This document shows positions 44,131 through 55,611 of a DNA stretch of 64,000 nt, piece by piece. The stretch's first letter is position 1; every line of letters starts with the position of its first letter. This DNA is from Kalaharituber pfeilii (lineage: Eukaryota; Ascomycota; Pezizomycetes; Pezizales; Pezizaceae), in assembly GCA_015179045.1 (NCBI GenBank), contig WHUZ01000065.1:62001-126000 (forward strand), read 5' to 3'. The translations under genes were made by a program, and so were the position numbers. The notes below the pieces were generated by a model. That model was not told the origin of the DNA, did no database searches, and worked only from the letters and a program-made list of their open reading frames with translations.

Positions 44131-44500
44131 GTTTTTTTTTTGTTTGTTTTTCTTATATCAGTACTCGCGTGCCGCCCTATGGGCTATGGGGAGGTTAAAT
44201 ACGTGAGGATAGGAGTAAGGAGGAAAGGAAAAGAAAAAAGAAATAGTGAAAATGGAAACTATCGTCCCGCCCATTCTAGAATGTCCGCCAGCGCGTCGTT
44301 GTCCTTCTTGTCGCCTTTCTGGGTTCTGAGCAAGTCTTCCTCTCCTCCGGGCCATTTCTTTTTCCAGACCTTACACCGTGCTAGAACGTGGGGGGTGGTC
44401 TCCTCCTCCTCTCCGCACCACCGGCATTCCGGGCCATCTGCTTTGCCTATTTCATGGGGAATGGCAGACTTGATAAGGCCACCGAAGGACAAGGACAAGG
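44131..44500 (-). pseudogene. LINE-A C-terminal fragment, minus
   Basis: T tract, hairpin A, ~70 nt 3' UTR, then HEIGKADGPECRWC...HVLARC, KKKWPGG, DALADILEWAGR stop on the minus strand (44498-44259). 5' border near 44460-44500; duplication not found. Confidence 0.8.
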
Positions 44501-45140
44501 ACCCCCGACTGGAGTTGCTTGATTGGATCGAAGAATAAATAAGGACGTTGGAACTTTCATTGGGACTTTATCTCTGACTCAAGCGTTATGGCTTCTCGTT
44601 TATATTTTCATTAAGGACTTTACGTTTACTGTGTTTGCACACCACAATTCGACGCACTTTTCCACCAAAACTGAGCGAATGAGAACCTGTATATCCCCAC
44701 GCGCAGAACCTACTTTTCTATGCGCCTTTCAGGAGGCTTAAAGCAAGCATCATCCTTCAGATCCTGCTAATCATCCTGCGTCTCTACTTTTAAAAAAAAG
44801 TAGTTATAAATGAATTATATCTCTGTACATTTTCACATAAGTCTTGGCATATGTTTTTGCGGTAAAATTGCAGATATGGAAATCTACCCACTGCACCTGC
44901 AATTAATTCAATAAAAATATTTAAGCATTTCATTTGGATAACCTATCCCTATGGAGATATACATGAATGGCATCAACATAATCCTTGGAGTAATTGTTGA
45001 GCTGTTCAAAATATTTTCATTCCTATAGAAATATTGCATATGAATAGTATCCGAAGAACACCTGAAAATATATATCAGCATGCCAACTATGCAATATGTC
45101 AAAATGGACTGAATAAAATCATGTGAATCAATATACAACT

Positions 45141-47843
45141 TTTTTTTTTTTTTTTTTTTTTATATCATTACTCGCGTGCCGCCCTGGGGGCTATGGCGAG
45201 ATTAGTTACATGAGATTAGATACATATGAAGGTAGAAGAAAAGGAATAAGAAAAGATCCTGTGTGTCTCCTATGCCCCTGCCCACTCCAAGATGTCTCTT
45301 AGTGGGTCTGTGTCCTTGCTCTTCGGAGAAGTGACCAAGTCTTGCATGCCTCCTGGCCACTTTCGTTTCCATGTCCTGCACCTAGTGAGCACATGTTCAG
45401 TAGTCTCCTCCTCCTCCCCACACCATCGACATTCTGGGCTGTCTCCTTTCCCGATTTCGTACTGCCATTTCCGTAGTAACTTGCCGCCCAGTATTCCTGC
45501 TAGTGTGGCTATGTGTCGACTTCCAAGTCTTGTCAAGGGACGGTAGCTGAGCCCTAGCCGGTTTCTCTCTGTGGCGCGCTGATGTCTCGAGGTTTGTCGT
45601 ATCCCATCTTCTGTTATGGTTTCATCTTGGTAGGGGAGGCATGTGCCTATTTTCGCAGCTGTGTCTGCCTCGGTGTTCCCTTTGACTCCTATATGGGACT
45701 TGACCCACATCACTGCAACGTCCCAGTCACCTCGGTCTGTTCTCGCTTTCCAGGCGTCTCTAACCAGTTTTGCCGGTCCTTTGTGGGTGGGCTCTCCCTG
45801 GGCGATCTTTAGGAGCTTGGATATCGATACCTTAGAGTCGGTTATGATCAGGAGTTCCCCAGCTTGATTGCGTAATGCTTCGCTCATGGCAATGAGTTCT
45901 GCATCATTGACAGTAGTCTGTTCCCCTAGGTATGTGGAAGTAGAGGTGTCTTTTGCGTAGGTGCCTAGGCCTGTCTTGTAATCTATCCTGCTCCCGTCAG
46001 TGTAGACGGAGTTCCACCCCTCGTCCTCGGCATTGGCTATGGCATTCACGAACTCGAGCTTGTCAGCGTCCGCAGGTAGTGCTGGTAGGATGGCTAGTGG
46101 TAGGGGGTTGTTGTGTGTGAGAGACCCCGTAGGTACCTGCACTCATTATCCCTGTTTTGGATTATCTCATCGTGGAACCGTAGGGCCCTGGCTTCTACCC
46201 TCTGGCGTTCTCCTTCTAGGAATGTTTGGGCTGATTCTAGGTTGGCTATTCCTTCGACCACGTCTCGCCTGGTACCCCACGGGGCTGCAGTAATCTTCTG
46301 TGCTACTGTGTATTGCCATTTTTCTATGTCTTTGATCTTGGTTGCTGGTGGAGACTGTCTTGAGTAGTCCTGCCATGCCCAGCATCCCCATGTGGCGTTT
46401 GTGCGTGCGATGCTTGTATATATCTGTCGTTTCTTGCCTGGTGTGAGGCGAGTTAGTCTCGATGCCACTCCCCATGCTGCCTTCCCGAGAAGTAGTCTCT
46501 TCTTATGATGTCGAGTAAATTTTAGCTCCCAATCTACCGTCAATCCGGTTAGCCTATAGTCAGGGCCTTTTACCCCAATTATTAGTGCCTCGGACTTGTT
46601 TGGGTCAATTTGGAATCCATGCTCTGCTGCTGTTTCGGTGATTTTTGCCCTGTGTATCTTTATGGCTTGTCGGAGTTTTAGGAGTGACGGATGTGAGATT
46701 ACACTGTGGAAATCATCGACATATGACCTGGTGAAGTTGTGTTGGTCTACCTTCTCTGCCACAGGTGCTACACCTATCAGGAATAGTACCGGGGATAGTG
46801 GAGATCCTTGCGGTGTACCATCTGTCATCTTCCCTGTAGCTCTCCTTTTGCCATCCCATGTCATGTTGTAGTTGGTCGGCATCATAAAAGCTTCTACAAA
46901 GCTCGCTAGTTTATGGTCTGTTTGTCTTATTCGAGCAACCACCTTGTCCCTTCGAAGAAAGTTAAAAGCTGACTTAATATCGTCTCCCACTAGGGCTACC
47001 CATTCTTTCTTCTGTAGCCTCTTCTCTGTCTCCTTCAGCACTTGTCGCTGTAGATCCTCTGCACCTCGATGGCGTCTTCCTCCAAGCTGAGTGTCTCTGA
47101 AAAGGTCGTCTTTTCTTTGTAGCAGGTCTGCGATGACTTTTTGACCTAGCTTCGCTACTGTGTTCAGAAGCGTTATGGGTCTCCAGCTCCCTACCTGATC
47201 TCTGGGTTTCCCTTTCTTGAGTATCATAACCACCTCAAAGCCTCTGGCAAAATCGTAGTCACCGTTTATATATTCTACAATTCTCTCTCTTACAGCAGTC
47301 CATAGAGTCGTACCCTTCAGAAGCTTCAGTAAGCCATATTGTATGCCATCGGGTCCCGGTGCTGATCTTGGTTTAGCTTTTGTTAGTGCCTTTTCTATCA
47401 TCATCCTGGCTTGATCTTTTTCGACGGTGAGTCCTGTTGGTCTGATAGTAGTGGTCGTAGTTTCTTGTCCTTGTGATATGAAGTTGCGCTCAATCAATAC
47501 CTTAGCTATCTCCTCGTCTGAGCCTGGTATCCCCATGAGGTCTCTTTGGCGGAAAGGGTCTCTTGCTAGCCTGAAAATATCCCATGGTGAGGTGATTCTG
47601 TCCTCTTCTAAGAAGCCTTCCCAGTATTCCTTCTTCTTATCTCTTATTATCTCCCTAAGTAGTCTTCTCGCTCTTGTTTTCTCTGTGTGGCTAGCCCCGC
47701 TCTTTAGAATGGTTCTGGTCATTTGTCGTGCCTCTTTTACCTCTTTGTCGAACCATCGTTTCGTGCGTCTGGTGATGTATGCATCTTTTGTAAACTTTTG
47801 GCTTAATTCACATAGTAGTTCATACCCATCAATACCTTCGGCT
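45141..47843 (-). mobile_element. LINE-A retrotransposon, 5'-truncated, 2.7 kb
   Basis: Perfect 14-bp duplication ATCAATATACAACT at 45127-45140 and 47844-47857. T22 at the + strand left end is the A tail. Next to it lies the type A hairpin (CTCGC...GCGAG, GCCC/GGGC) and ~90 nt of 3' UTR. ORF1 and endonuclease are absent. Confidence 0.95.
45270..47843 (-). pseudogene. LINE-A ORF2: RT and RNase H with one frameshift
   Basis: Frame 1 (47843-46094): linker, then SAPGPDGIQYGLLKLLKG and VVMILKKGKPRDQVGSWRPI (fingers), GDDIKSAFNFLRRD (first RT Asp), GTPQGSPLSPVLFLIGV, RSYVDDFHSVIS (catalytic YVDD), GFQIDPNKSEALIIG. Near 46094-46142 the reading shifts by one base. Frame 2 (to 45270): SVYTDGSRIDYK, TVNDAELIAMSEALR, LLIITDSKVSISKL, MWVKSHIGVKGNTEADTAAK (complete RNase H set), RNRLGLSYRPLTRLG, and ECRWCGEEEETTEHVLTRC (C-x2-C-x10-H-x4-C finger), DPLRDILEWAGA stop. 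Programmed frameshifting is unlikely as it falls between domains. A mutation is simpler. Confidence 0.9.
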
Positions 47844-48222
47844 ATCAATATACAACTAGGGGAGGCCCTTTGATTACAAGACAATTGCCATTGGTGTAAT
47901 AGAGCTAAAAAAGAGTAGTATGTTCAGTCTGCTGAAATATTGTATGAGAATCCCATACAAATAGATGCCAAGACATTGTTACCAATTTTGCGGTGCCATA
48001 ATTCCTTGAGACTGCTTTCTTTCAGCAGGCAGAGGTGCTAAACATGAAGAACAAGTATTTATTTAGTGTCTCTAAATAGCGCTTACAAAATTCTGCTCTA
48101 GTGGTTGAGGTACACGCTCTTCTGCGTGGCTAGTTTTGGTGGGAAAGTGCGTCGAATTGTGGTGTGCGTCGAGATGTGGTGACACACAGTAGTGTTATTT
48201 GTTTATATTTAATGTAACTAAA

Positions 48223-48277
48223 CCTCGCCATAGCCCATAGGGGGGCATGCGAGTAATGAAATAAAAAAAAAAAAAAA
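48223..48277 (+). mobile_element. Hairpin A tail, + orientation
   Basis: CCTCGCCATAGCCCATAGGG...GCGAGTAATGAAAT plus A15. It directly abuts a reversed LINE-A fragment. No duplication recognised. Confidence 0.7.
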
Positions 48278-48522
48278 TTGCCTATTTCATATCTCCATCG
48301 CCTTAGGCCTTTGCCACCTAGTATGCCCGCCAGTGTCGAAACTCGTTGTCCCAGTCGTTGGAGTGGTCTGTAGTTGAGATTCAGCCTGTTCCTTTCCATA
48401 GCCCTCCGTGATCTCGATAGTTGTCGCATACCTGCCTCAGTGACCGTGTCGTCTTGGTATTGGAGGTGAGCACTAATTTTGGCGACTTTATCGGCTTCTG
48501 TGTTCCCTTTGACACCTCTGTG
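48278..48522 (-). pseudogene. LINE-A RNase H to finger linker, minus
   Basis: GVKGNTEADKVAKISAHL...RNRLNLNYRPLQRLGQRVST...GGKGLRRWRYEIG on the minus strand. The finger that should follow is replaced by the + hairpin at 48223-48277. Confidence 0.8.
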
Positions 48523-48927
48523 GCCAAGGACACCATGTGAGGCGATACCACATGTATATAGACTTTCTGTCCTGTAGCACATACAAAAAACAACGTTCTT
48601 TTTCGCACCCAAGCTTTCGCACTCGCACTCGCATTTGGTCGTACGTTCGTTTCGCTAGTTCTCGCTGCTCCGGTCCATCGAAAGGTAGTAGTGGATACCA
48701 TCTGTCTATCTTACACCGCTTCAGTCTGACATGAACGGCATTCCTACTTGCAGTAGAAGCCTTGAGCACGTATCCTTTGTACCTCAATGTTGTCTGCACC
48801 GTGCCGAACCTCACAAGAGATCTAACATGCTCATGTGACACCCGCTTTCAGGTGCCTTCACAGGTATACAGTGTGAAGATATATCTATGATTTTGTGTGC
48901 CGTTGTTTTACCTATTCTGGGCTGAAT

Positions 48928-49738
48928 GGTCCTTCTGGAACAATGAATCCAACAGGCCAGGCCAGGCCAGGCCAATCAGGCCGGTTCAGGCCATTCAGGC
49001 CGGTCCAGACCAATCAGGCCGGTTCAGGCCATTCAGGCCGGTTCAGGCCATTCAGGCCAGTCCAGGCCGACCAGGCCATTTACGTAAATTCAGGCGATTT
49101 TGGAATTTAACCCAGGTGAATTAGATTTTAATAGTCCTGGATATTTCCACTATCAGTAATTGACAGTTGCGCAACAGGTATCATCATCGAAGAATTGAGT
49201 CCAGTCTGTTGTATTATCTGGAAGGTCCATCATTTCTAAAATATTTCTTAGTATATATACTTGAATACAAAGTGTGATACATACTTGACAAAAGTCGTAG
49301 ACCGCTGCTGTTTAAAATTCTAGACATACGGGAGATTCTACTCATCTAAATACTCAAACAATCCGGTAAATGCTGGCCTCAATTCAGCTGGATAGCTGTG
49401 GAGTGATTCGTTTAATTGGCCTGGACCGGCCTGAATGGCCTGAACCGGCCTGATTGGCCTGGGCCGGCCTGAATGGCCTGGACCGGCCTGATTGGCCTGG
49501 ACCGGCCTGATTGGCCTGGACCGGCCTGATTGGCCTGAACCGGCCTGATTGGCCTGGACCGGCCTGATTGGCCTGGACCGGCCTGATTGGCCTGGACTGG
49601 CCTGGTTGGCCTGATTCATGTGGATCAGGCCGGTCCAGGCCGGTCCAGGCCACTGAGAATACCGGCCTGGACCGGTCCAGGCGGTTTCAGTCCAATGCAG
49701 ATCACGGCCTGTTGGATTCATTGTTCTGGAATATAAGA
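48928..49738. mobile_element. Foldback element with 19-bp GGCC satellite arms
   Basis: Terminal CTGGAACAATGAATCCAACA at 48938-48957 and its inverse at 49709-49728. The left arm (48957-49085) holds ~7 units of CAGGCCGGTTCAGGCCATT. The right arm (49418-49690) holds ~13 units in the opposite orientation (GGCCTGGACCGGCCTGATT). The ~330-bp centre is unique. Two RNA/DNA arms could fold into one long hairpin. Proline-rich frames here are artefacts. Confidence 0.8.
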
Positions 49739-49878
49739 ACGTCCAGGCCTTCTGTATCCACAACCCTTATACCAGTCCTCGCCCATATCTGAACCCGTCA
49801 AATTGCTCCACCTGCATTTCGACTCTTGTGTCGACGCAAGTCTTGACCTGTACTGACATCAATATAGAATCTTTACTT

Positions 49879-50000
49879 CTTTTTTTTTTTTTTTAATAAT
49901 ATCATTAATCACAAGCCGCCCTATGGGCTATGGCGATTTAGGTACATAGAAGATATAAGGAAAAAGGACAGGAAAAGAATATCATGAACGGTAGGAACCA
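49879..50000 (-). mobile_element. Short retroinsertion, hairpin A plus ~65 nt
   Basis: GAAT(C/A)TTTACTT at 49867-49878 and 50001-50012. Stem variant ATCGC/GTGAT with a G-U-type wobble. Confidence 0.85.
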
Positions 50001-50249
50001 GAATATTTACTTGCATAGTACTACTGTACTCCACCAGCACTATGTAGTTATAAGAATTCAGTATCATATGGATATAATAATACTCTAATAATATACATGA
50101 AGAGCAAGCATCGGTTAGAAATCTAAAATACGCATTCATGGCGGTTATTGATGTCATCTATAATAGCCTTCTGCATTTGGGCTAGTAGTAGGTTTAGAAC
50201 ATGACTTCATGAGTTTTATGATAACTTGTCCTAGATCACCTGCTGATTG

Positions 50250-50311
50250 TTTTTTTTTTTTTTCCTTTTTGAATATCATTACTGGTGTGCCGCCCTATAG
50301 GCTATGGCGAG
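50250..50311 (-). mobile_element. Ultra-short retroinsertion, hairpin A
   Basis: CTGCTGAT(T/G)G at 50240-50249 and 50312-50321. T15-CC-T5 tract, then GAATATCATTACTGGTGTGC...GGCGAG. Confidence 0.9.
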
Positions 50312-50555
50312 CTGCTGATGGGTTGTCATTGTGTTCCAGCAGGATTTGAGGTTGTAAGATGAGATCTGTGAATGCGGAAATTGAGAAGGTGGGACTGAGC
50401 GGGTATTGACAACAGAAAAAATGGAAGAAGAATTTGGTATACATGTAGCTGGGCAGCAGCTCACCTGTACCTAGATGATCAGAATAGAACACAGACAACT
50501 AGAAAAATTTTCCAATAAAATAACTACCTCAAGACTCGCTTGAAATGGATACTTG

Positions 50556-50664
50556 AGGTTAAAATGACTATTTTTCCATAAGCCCGTAGCTTGAGTGCAG
50601 GGTTAGGTACGTGATTAAAAAACAAAATAATAATAATAATAATAATAAATTAAAAAAAAAAATT
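50556..50664 (+). mobile_element. Short retroinsertion with diverged hairpin B-like tail
   Basis: GATACTTG at 50548-50555 and 50665-50672. Tail: AAGCCCGTAGCTTGAGTGC...GGGTTAGGTACGTGATT followed by A-rich (AAT)n. The terminal GTGATT matches type B while the hairpin is altered. Confidence 0.65.
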
Positions 50665-51010
50665 GATACTTGGCATTTGCAGGAACATTTTAACTACCTT
50701 ATGTAGCAATACAACCACATATTTGTAACTTTAGACAGTGTCTACGCATCAATTGTACTCCACAACATTGCAGTTTAATGTGTACCTGCATAAGCGAAAA
50801 TGTACCTTTGATATAATAGTGCCACTCTATATATGCCCAGTCCTTTGTGCCGAACACTGCTACATACTATATGAGGAAGTTACGGTTGTACTCATATTTA
50901 TACCTTGCAGTGCTCAACTGCCCCATCTATTTGTCAATGCTGCAATCCATTCAGAAAACATTTTTCTATGCATGTATGTCATTATATAGCTTTACACAGT
51001 CTCTGTGCTG

Positions 51011-51441
51011 TCGCCCATGGCATAGCCCTGAGGAAAGACTTGGGGAACGTCAGAAGATGGTTGGAGGCTGCCAACAAAGACATCGGAAAGACCCTAGGCA
51101 TCAGATGGCTGCGGAGAAAGGCAATCTTGGTGGAGGAAGGCAAGAAGAGTAGCTCCGCGGTGGTATACTTGGAGACACAGAAGGATATTGGGAAAGTCAA
51201 GCTCGGAGGAAGGTGGTTGCGGACGAGCGTGTACGAGCCGGACAGAGGAAGCAAATAGGCAGGTCGCGGCACACGACTCTTGGATTTGACATTTCACCCG
51301 CATCATGTACGAGCACCGCGGGCATCACATGTAACTATCTTTGAATTTTGTCCTTTACTTTTAATATAAACCCTCGCCATAGCCTATAGGGCGGCATGCG
51401 AGTATTGATATATTAAAAAAAAAAAAAAAAAAAAAGAATAT
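51011..51441 (+). mobile_element. ORF1-tail element, copy 3
   Basis: Best-preserved coding part. From ~51020: IALRKDLGNVRRWLEAANKD, IGKTLGIRWLRRKAILVEE, SSSAVVYLETQKDIGKVKLG, GRWLRTSVYEPDRGSK, TAG at 51256-51258. The 3' UTR contains ACCGCGGGCATCACATGTAA, then hairpin A and ~21 A. LINE ORF1 proteins normally continue into CCHC knuckles after such a segment, but here a stop comes instead, at the same place as in the other three copies. 5' border not determined. Confidence 0.75.
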
Positions 51442-51494
51442 CTGAAAATAACTCCGACTGGAAAACAGAGGCGGCTTCTTGGCTTGACTTTTTT

Positions 51495-51870
51495 TGCCTT
51501 CTTTTCTCCTTTCTTTCTTAATTAATTATTACTCGCGTGCCGCCCTGAGGGCCATGGAGAGGTTATGTATATAGGAGATAATGATAGAAAATAGGAAGAA
51601 GGAAAATAAAATAGAGTAAAGTAAAAGGAAAATAGAATAAAGTATAAAGGAGGATAAATAGCAATTCACTCCTCCATCTGTCCCATCAGTCTCAGTAGGG
51701 GGTCTCCGTCCCTGCCTCCGGTGGTCTAGCTAAGTCCTCCCATCCGCCGGGCCATATGTTTTCTTACTACACTCAGCATTCATCTAGTAGATGTGTCGTG
51801 GTTTCTTCCCGTTCCCCGCACCACCGGCACTCCGGACCGTCGCCCTTTCCTATTCAAAACCTATTCGGAA
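51495..51870 (-). pseudogene. LINE-A C-terminal fragment, minus
   Basis: Pyrimidine-rich tract, hairpin A (changed base pairs), ~100 nt A/G-rich 3' UTR, then reversed finger coding (GDGPECRWCGEREETTTHLL). Stops and frame changes present. Confidence 0.7.
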
Positions 51871-52227
51871 CTAGTAGTATATGATTAGATAGATGCTGGA
51901 ATATGTCACCCCATGTGCTACAAACTAGGGAAAGCAAGTGTGGAAAATAATATACCATGTTCTCTTACGCTCTGGCTCTAATTTGAGCCCACTTGACTGT
52001 CATTTGCATTCACAGTAGCTCTGTATGTAGGTTAATTGGATTTGATCGGTTTCCCGATGATGATTGGTTTCTAGGTGAAGCACTCTAATCGTACACAAAA
52101 TCGGCATCAATTGCGCACGGAGGATACAGCCCGTACAAAGATATCGATTGCCATACAACTGCAAGCGAAGGTTTTGCATGATGTGTGGGTGAACAAAACT
52201 CGAGGCCTGCTTCACAAGCAGCTCACT

Positions 52228-52316
52228 TTTTTTTTTTTTTTTTTCAATATCATTACTCGTTTGCCGACCTTGGGGCTATGACGAGATAAAACACAGGAGA
52301 TAAATACAGAAAAAGA
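52228..52316 (-). mobile_element. Short retroinsertion, hairpin A plus ~35 nt
   Basis: Perfect AAGCAGCTCACT at 52216-52227 and 52317-52328. Confidence 0.9.
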
Positions 52317-52329
52317 AAGCAGCTCACTA

Positions 52330-54790
52330 GAGTCTTGTAATGTTTTAAGTAAAAACAGTGGCGATTCAAAGTTGGTTTCACGCTAGAGTATTCCGTGCTG
52401 CCGCGAGCAGAGCCCAGTACTTTGAAGGAGCCGGAGTTGAAAACCATCGGCACCGCCCAAGGAGGGCACAACGGAAAGAGAGGTATTCGTTATCCGTCGA
52501 GGGATTAAGTTTTGTTATATGACTAGGCAGACATACTTACATCCGGCTCATAGCCCATTCTGACACTGGGTTGTCCATTGACTCTCAGGTGGTTAAACGC
52601 TGGGCATAGCAAGTTTTCCCATCGTGATTCGCCCCATTGCAGTCTCCCTGGCTAACCTTTTCTGTAGTGTTGACATACCCACAGTTATTACTGTACTCCA
52701 CAGTTACAATCCTGCAGAAGAGCAAATTCCAGAGCCGCAAATAGTGATAATAGATGACATTGGGACTATTTCATTGCCATATTACCCAACACTCCCATCA
52801 ACAACGCAAACATGCCCTGTATGTACTTGCACTAATGATGCAGCCGTGGCACACCTTTGCTTCGCAGTACAAAACGCAAGCTCTTGGGAACAGCACCAAG
52901 GCTGCATCAGTTTGTTGGAGATTCATCAAATGAAAAGATCGGTATGCCGCGGAGAGGGTCGCAGTCTTATTGTGCAACCGAAAAACCTATAGCGCTTGGA
53001 GCCCTCTTCACTGAATAGAGGAAAACAATCATTAAAGAACCATCGACCCTGTCGAGGCCAAAACTAGCAGTACTACTTGCGTCCTCGGTTACACATCTTC
53101 ATGAGACGGACTTGTTGAATAAGCTTTTTTTTTTTTTTTTTTTTTTGGGTTCACATACAAGCCACAAGCCTATGGCATTGTTCTAATACAATGCTATTCT
53201 CCCTTGGCATTGCTCCGCTCGAGATTCACCACTGGAAATCCTTCAACACCCTTGAGGGTCAACTGACCACAGTGGAGGCCAATCGCAGCCTCATTCCTAA
53301 GCTATTCAATCTTGCTAGCGTGAATTTTGGCCTGGTTGTGAAGAGATGCCTTCAAGGATTCAAACTTAAGGAATCCAAACTCTCACACGAGAGTTTCAAG
53401 ACTGAAGTGTATCAGGAAATTACCATTCCGTAGGAGGACCAATTGAAAACCTTCTGTAGGGTTTCTGATTTGAAGTTTTCGCTGAATAGATGGATTTGGC
53501 AAGTATATTGCACGAGTTAATTATACTATAACTATTTATTATCGATCGCAAGATAAGTGAAGAGGGCAAAAATTGTTTTCATTTTTCCTAAGCGTACTTT
53601 GCTACCAGTGAAAAGTAAAAAGAAAAAAAAGAAAATACTTGAATTTTTGCTCTCTCATGATTTATTCTTTGTTTTTATCTCCCCGAATTTCTCTTTATAT
53701 ATATATATAAAAACTACAAATAATTCCGAGGGGACTGGGCAGCTCCTGAAACAGTCCGCAACAGATGCTTGGAATTGCAGGAGCGTGTTGACTACTCTGT
53801 ATAATAATATAACACATCAAATGAAGATGTTGGCGTCAATGCTTGCCCTGTCACCTCCCAAAGAGCAATATTGAACAGGACCTGAAATGGCAGAGGATTC
53901 TGGATATCTCTGTGAGGATGACAATCCGAATTTTCGCTCAGAGCAAGACAAATACTTGGGGTGCATCTCTATGGAAATCTAGAGATGCATCAAATAAAGT
54001 GATTATATTATCTTTATTATGTTCTAGTAAATGCACGGCACCTCCCAGCAATTTATCCTGTGAGATATTGGCTACTGAAGCAATAATGAGTGCGCAGGAA
54101 TGCGTATTGTATTATTCTCTCTTGACTTCAACGTCTGCATGAATCACGTCCAATATGCGCTTCCTAACACCCCTATATATAAACATGAGCTGCCAGCGGA
54201 TTGGTGCGAGTATGAGGTTGCTAATTCCTACAACGAAGCGTACCCAGAATCGTCTAGATATCTCGTCACGTGGAATCTCATACCATGATCTCAGCTCACG
54301 TGCTATCCACATTCACGTGGCTCCTTCACACATGGCAGCCGCCGTAATGCTCGTTGCATAGTCTTCAACAACTACGAACGATAGCAATGGAAAATGCCAA
54401 GGCACTCAGTATCACCCCTACGGTGCAGATTTTTATGTGCGTGCGTACTGTACATTCGTCTATTGAAGGAATTGATTAGCACACAACACTTCATCCCATG
54501 TTTGAGAATGCTCATGGACCTTGACGCAGGCACAAAACTACTCGCTGCGCTTGCCACCACCTACTTGCAGCTTAGCCCTTCACATCGTTTCCTGTCAGAG
54601 CAAGTTTGTATCTGCCAACAACGCGTTTTTGAGATTGCTGTGGCCGACGTCCCACATCCGCCCGCTCGAGGCAACTTGCCTGGCCCAATCTGAATTTTGA
54701 GCGACTAGCTTCCTAAAGATGTCTGCTTCAGATTTTGCCCAATTAGGTTTCTTACGCTTGGATTGGTTCAGGTTGCAGGGATCAGCTAGA
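52330..54790. other. Long region without recognised gene
   Basis: A few 60-120-codon frames (52624-52992, 53191-53433, 54394-54693) lack motifs. 53123-53180 holds a T22 tract plus a diverged type B-like tail (CATACAAGCCACAAGCC). Otherwise apparently single-copy sequence. It could contain fast-evolving exons I cannot prove. Confidence 0.3.
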
Positions 54791-55199
54791 TCTACTGTGT
54801 TCTACCGGGATATTGCGCACAACTGGGATATTGCGCACTTTCGGAACATGCGAATTTTTGCAGTAGTGGCTGCAATTCATGTGCGAGTATTATGAAACTT
54901 TAGGATGATGTTTTTAACATATCCTGAAATATATTCTGTGCCTCAGATTGCATCTATCGGAGGACAGCATAGTGTACTATACTGAGATATACCTAATTAG
55001 GCAATAGGGCACTTCTGTTTATAAAATTAGACACAGACCAACTAGAGTGTTGATATGCTTAATTACACATCAGCATATGCCCATAATAATATATACCAAG
55101 TTTGGTACTGATATGAGTATTGTAGCAGAAGTGCTAACTAAAAATATTCAATAATAGTAGCAATTTAGTAGTAATAGAAGCAGGCAGGCTAATAGGAGA

Positions 55200-55606
55200 T
55201 ATAATAGGCTTAAATATGAGTGAAGAGAGTTTTTACAGCTAAAGCATATGGGAAAGATTTATTTTTGGCAGTCCTAGCTCCCTATATAATGATTGAAAGT
55301 ACATGGAATAAGATACTAGTATCTATATTTAGTAAGATATAATATAGTATATCGTTTAATATAGTAGGTATATAAGATATTATAATAAAGTAAATTAATT
55401 ATAATATATCTAAAATTATAGATAATAAGTTTAATACTAATATAAGTTTTATAAAAGAAGTAGTAGCTAAAAATATTTAGAAAGAATAGTAGTTTAAGAG
55501 TAATAAAAGTAAGTAAACTTAATAGAAGTAGAATAGACTTAAAAATAAGTAAAAACTATTTTTATAATTAAAATATATAGTAAAAATTTATTTTTAATAC
55601 TTATAA
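55200..55606. repeat. AT-rich second copy of end sequence with transition-type decay
   Basis: AATACTAATATAAGTTTTAT...AAGAAGTAGTAGCT (55434-55475) parallels GGTACTGATATGAGTATTGT...AGAAGTGCTAACT (55102-55140), with differences mainly G to A. 55545-55606 similarly parallels 55215-55275. This matches the pattern expected of RIP on duplicated DNA. Confidence 0.6.
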
Positions 55607-55611
55607 GACCC

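Larger units (their letters stand above)
44638..48167. repeat. 36-bp inverted repeat pair enclosing LINE-A
   Basis: GCACACCACAATTCGACGCA + CTTTTCCACCAAAACT at 44638-44673 and its reverse complement (one mismatch) at 48132-48167. Subtracting the LINE-A (2.7 kb) leaves ~0.8 kb of AT-rich non-coding DNA, the profile of a non-autonomous TIR element. No target duplication assigned. Confidence 0.6.

Noticed and set aside
48223..48522. Twin-priming 5' inversion of a LINE-A
   Set aside because: The A tail lies between the two segments instead of at the outer end, which twin priming would not give.
48488..48841. 117-codon minus frame (basic, KGYVLKAST...)
   Set aside because: No recognisable domain and it overlaps a LINE-A remnant; left out for lack of support.
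49338..49763. 141-codon proline/glutamine-rich frame
   Set aside because: Encoded by the 19-bp satellite arm of the foldback element.
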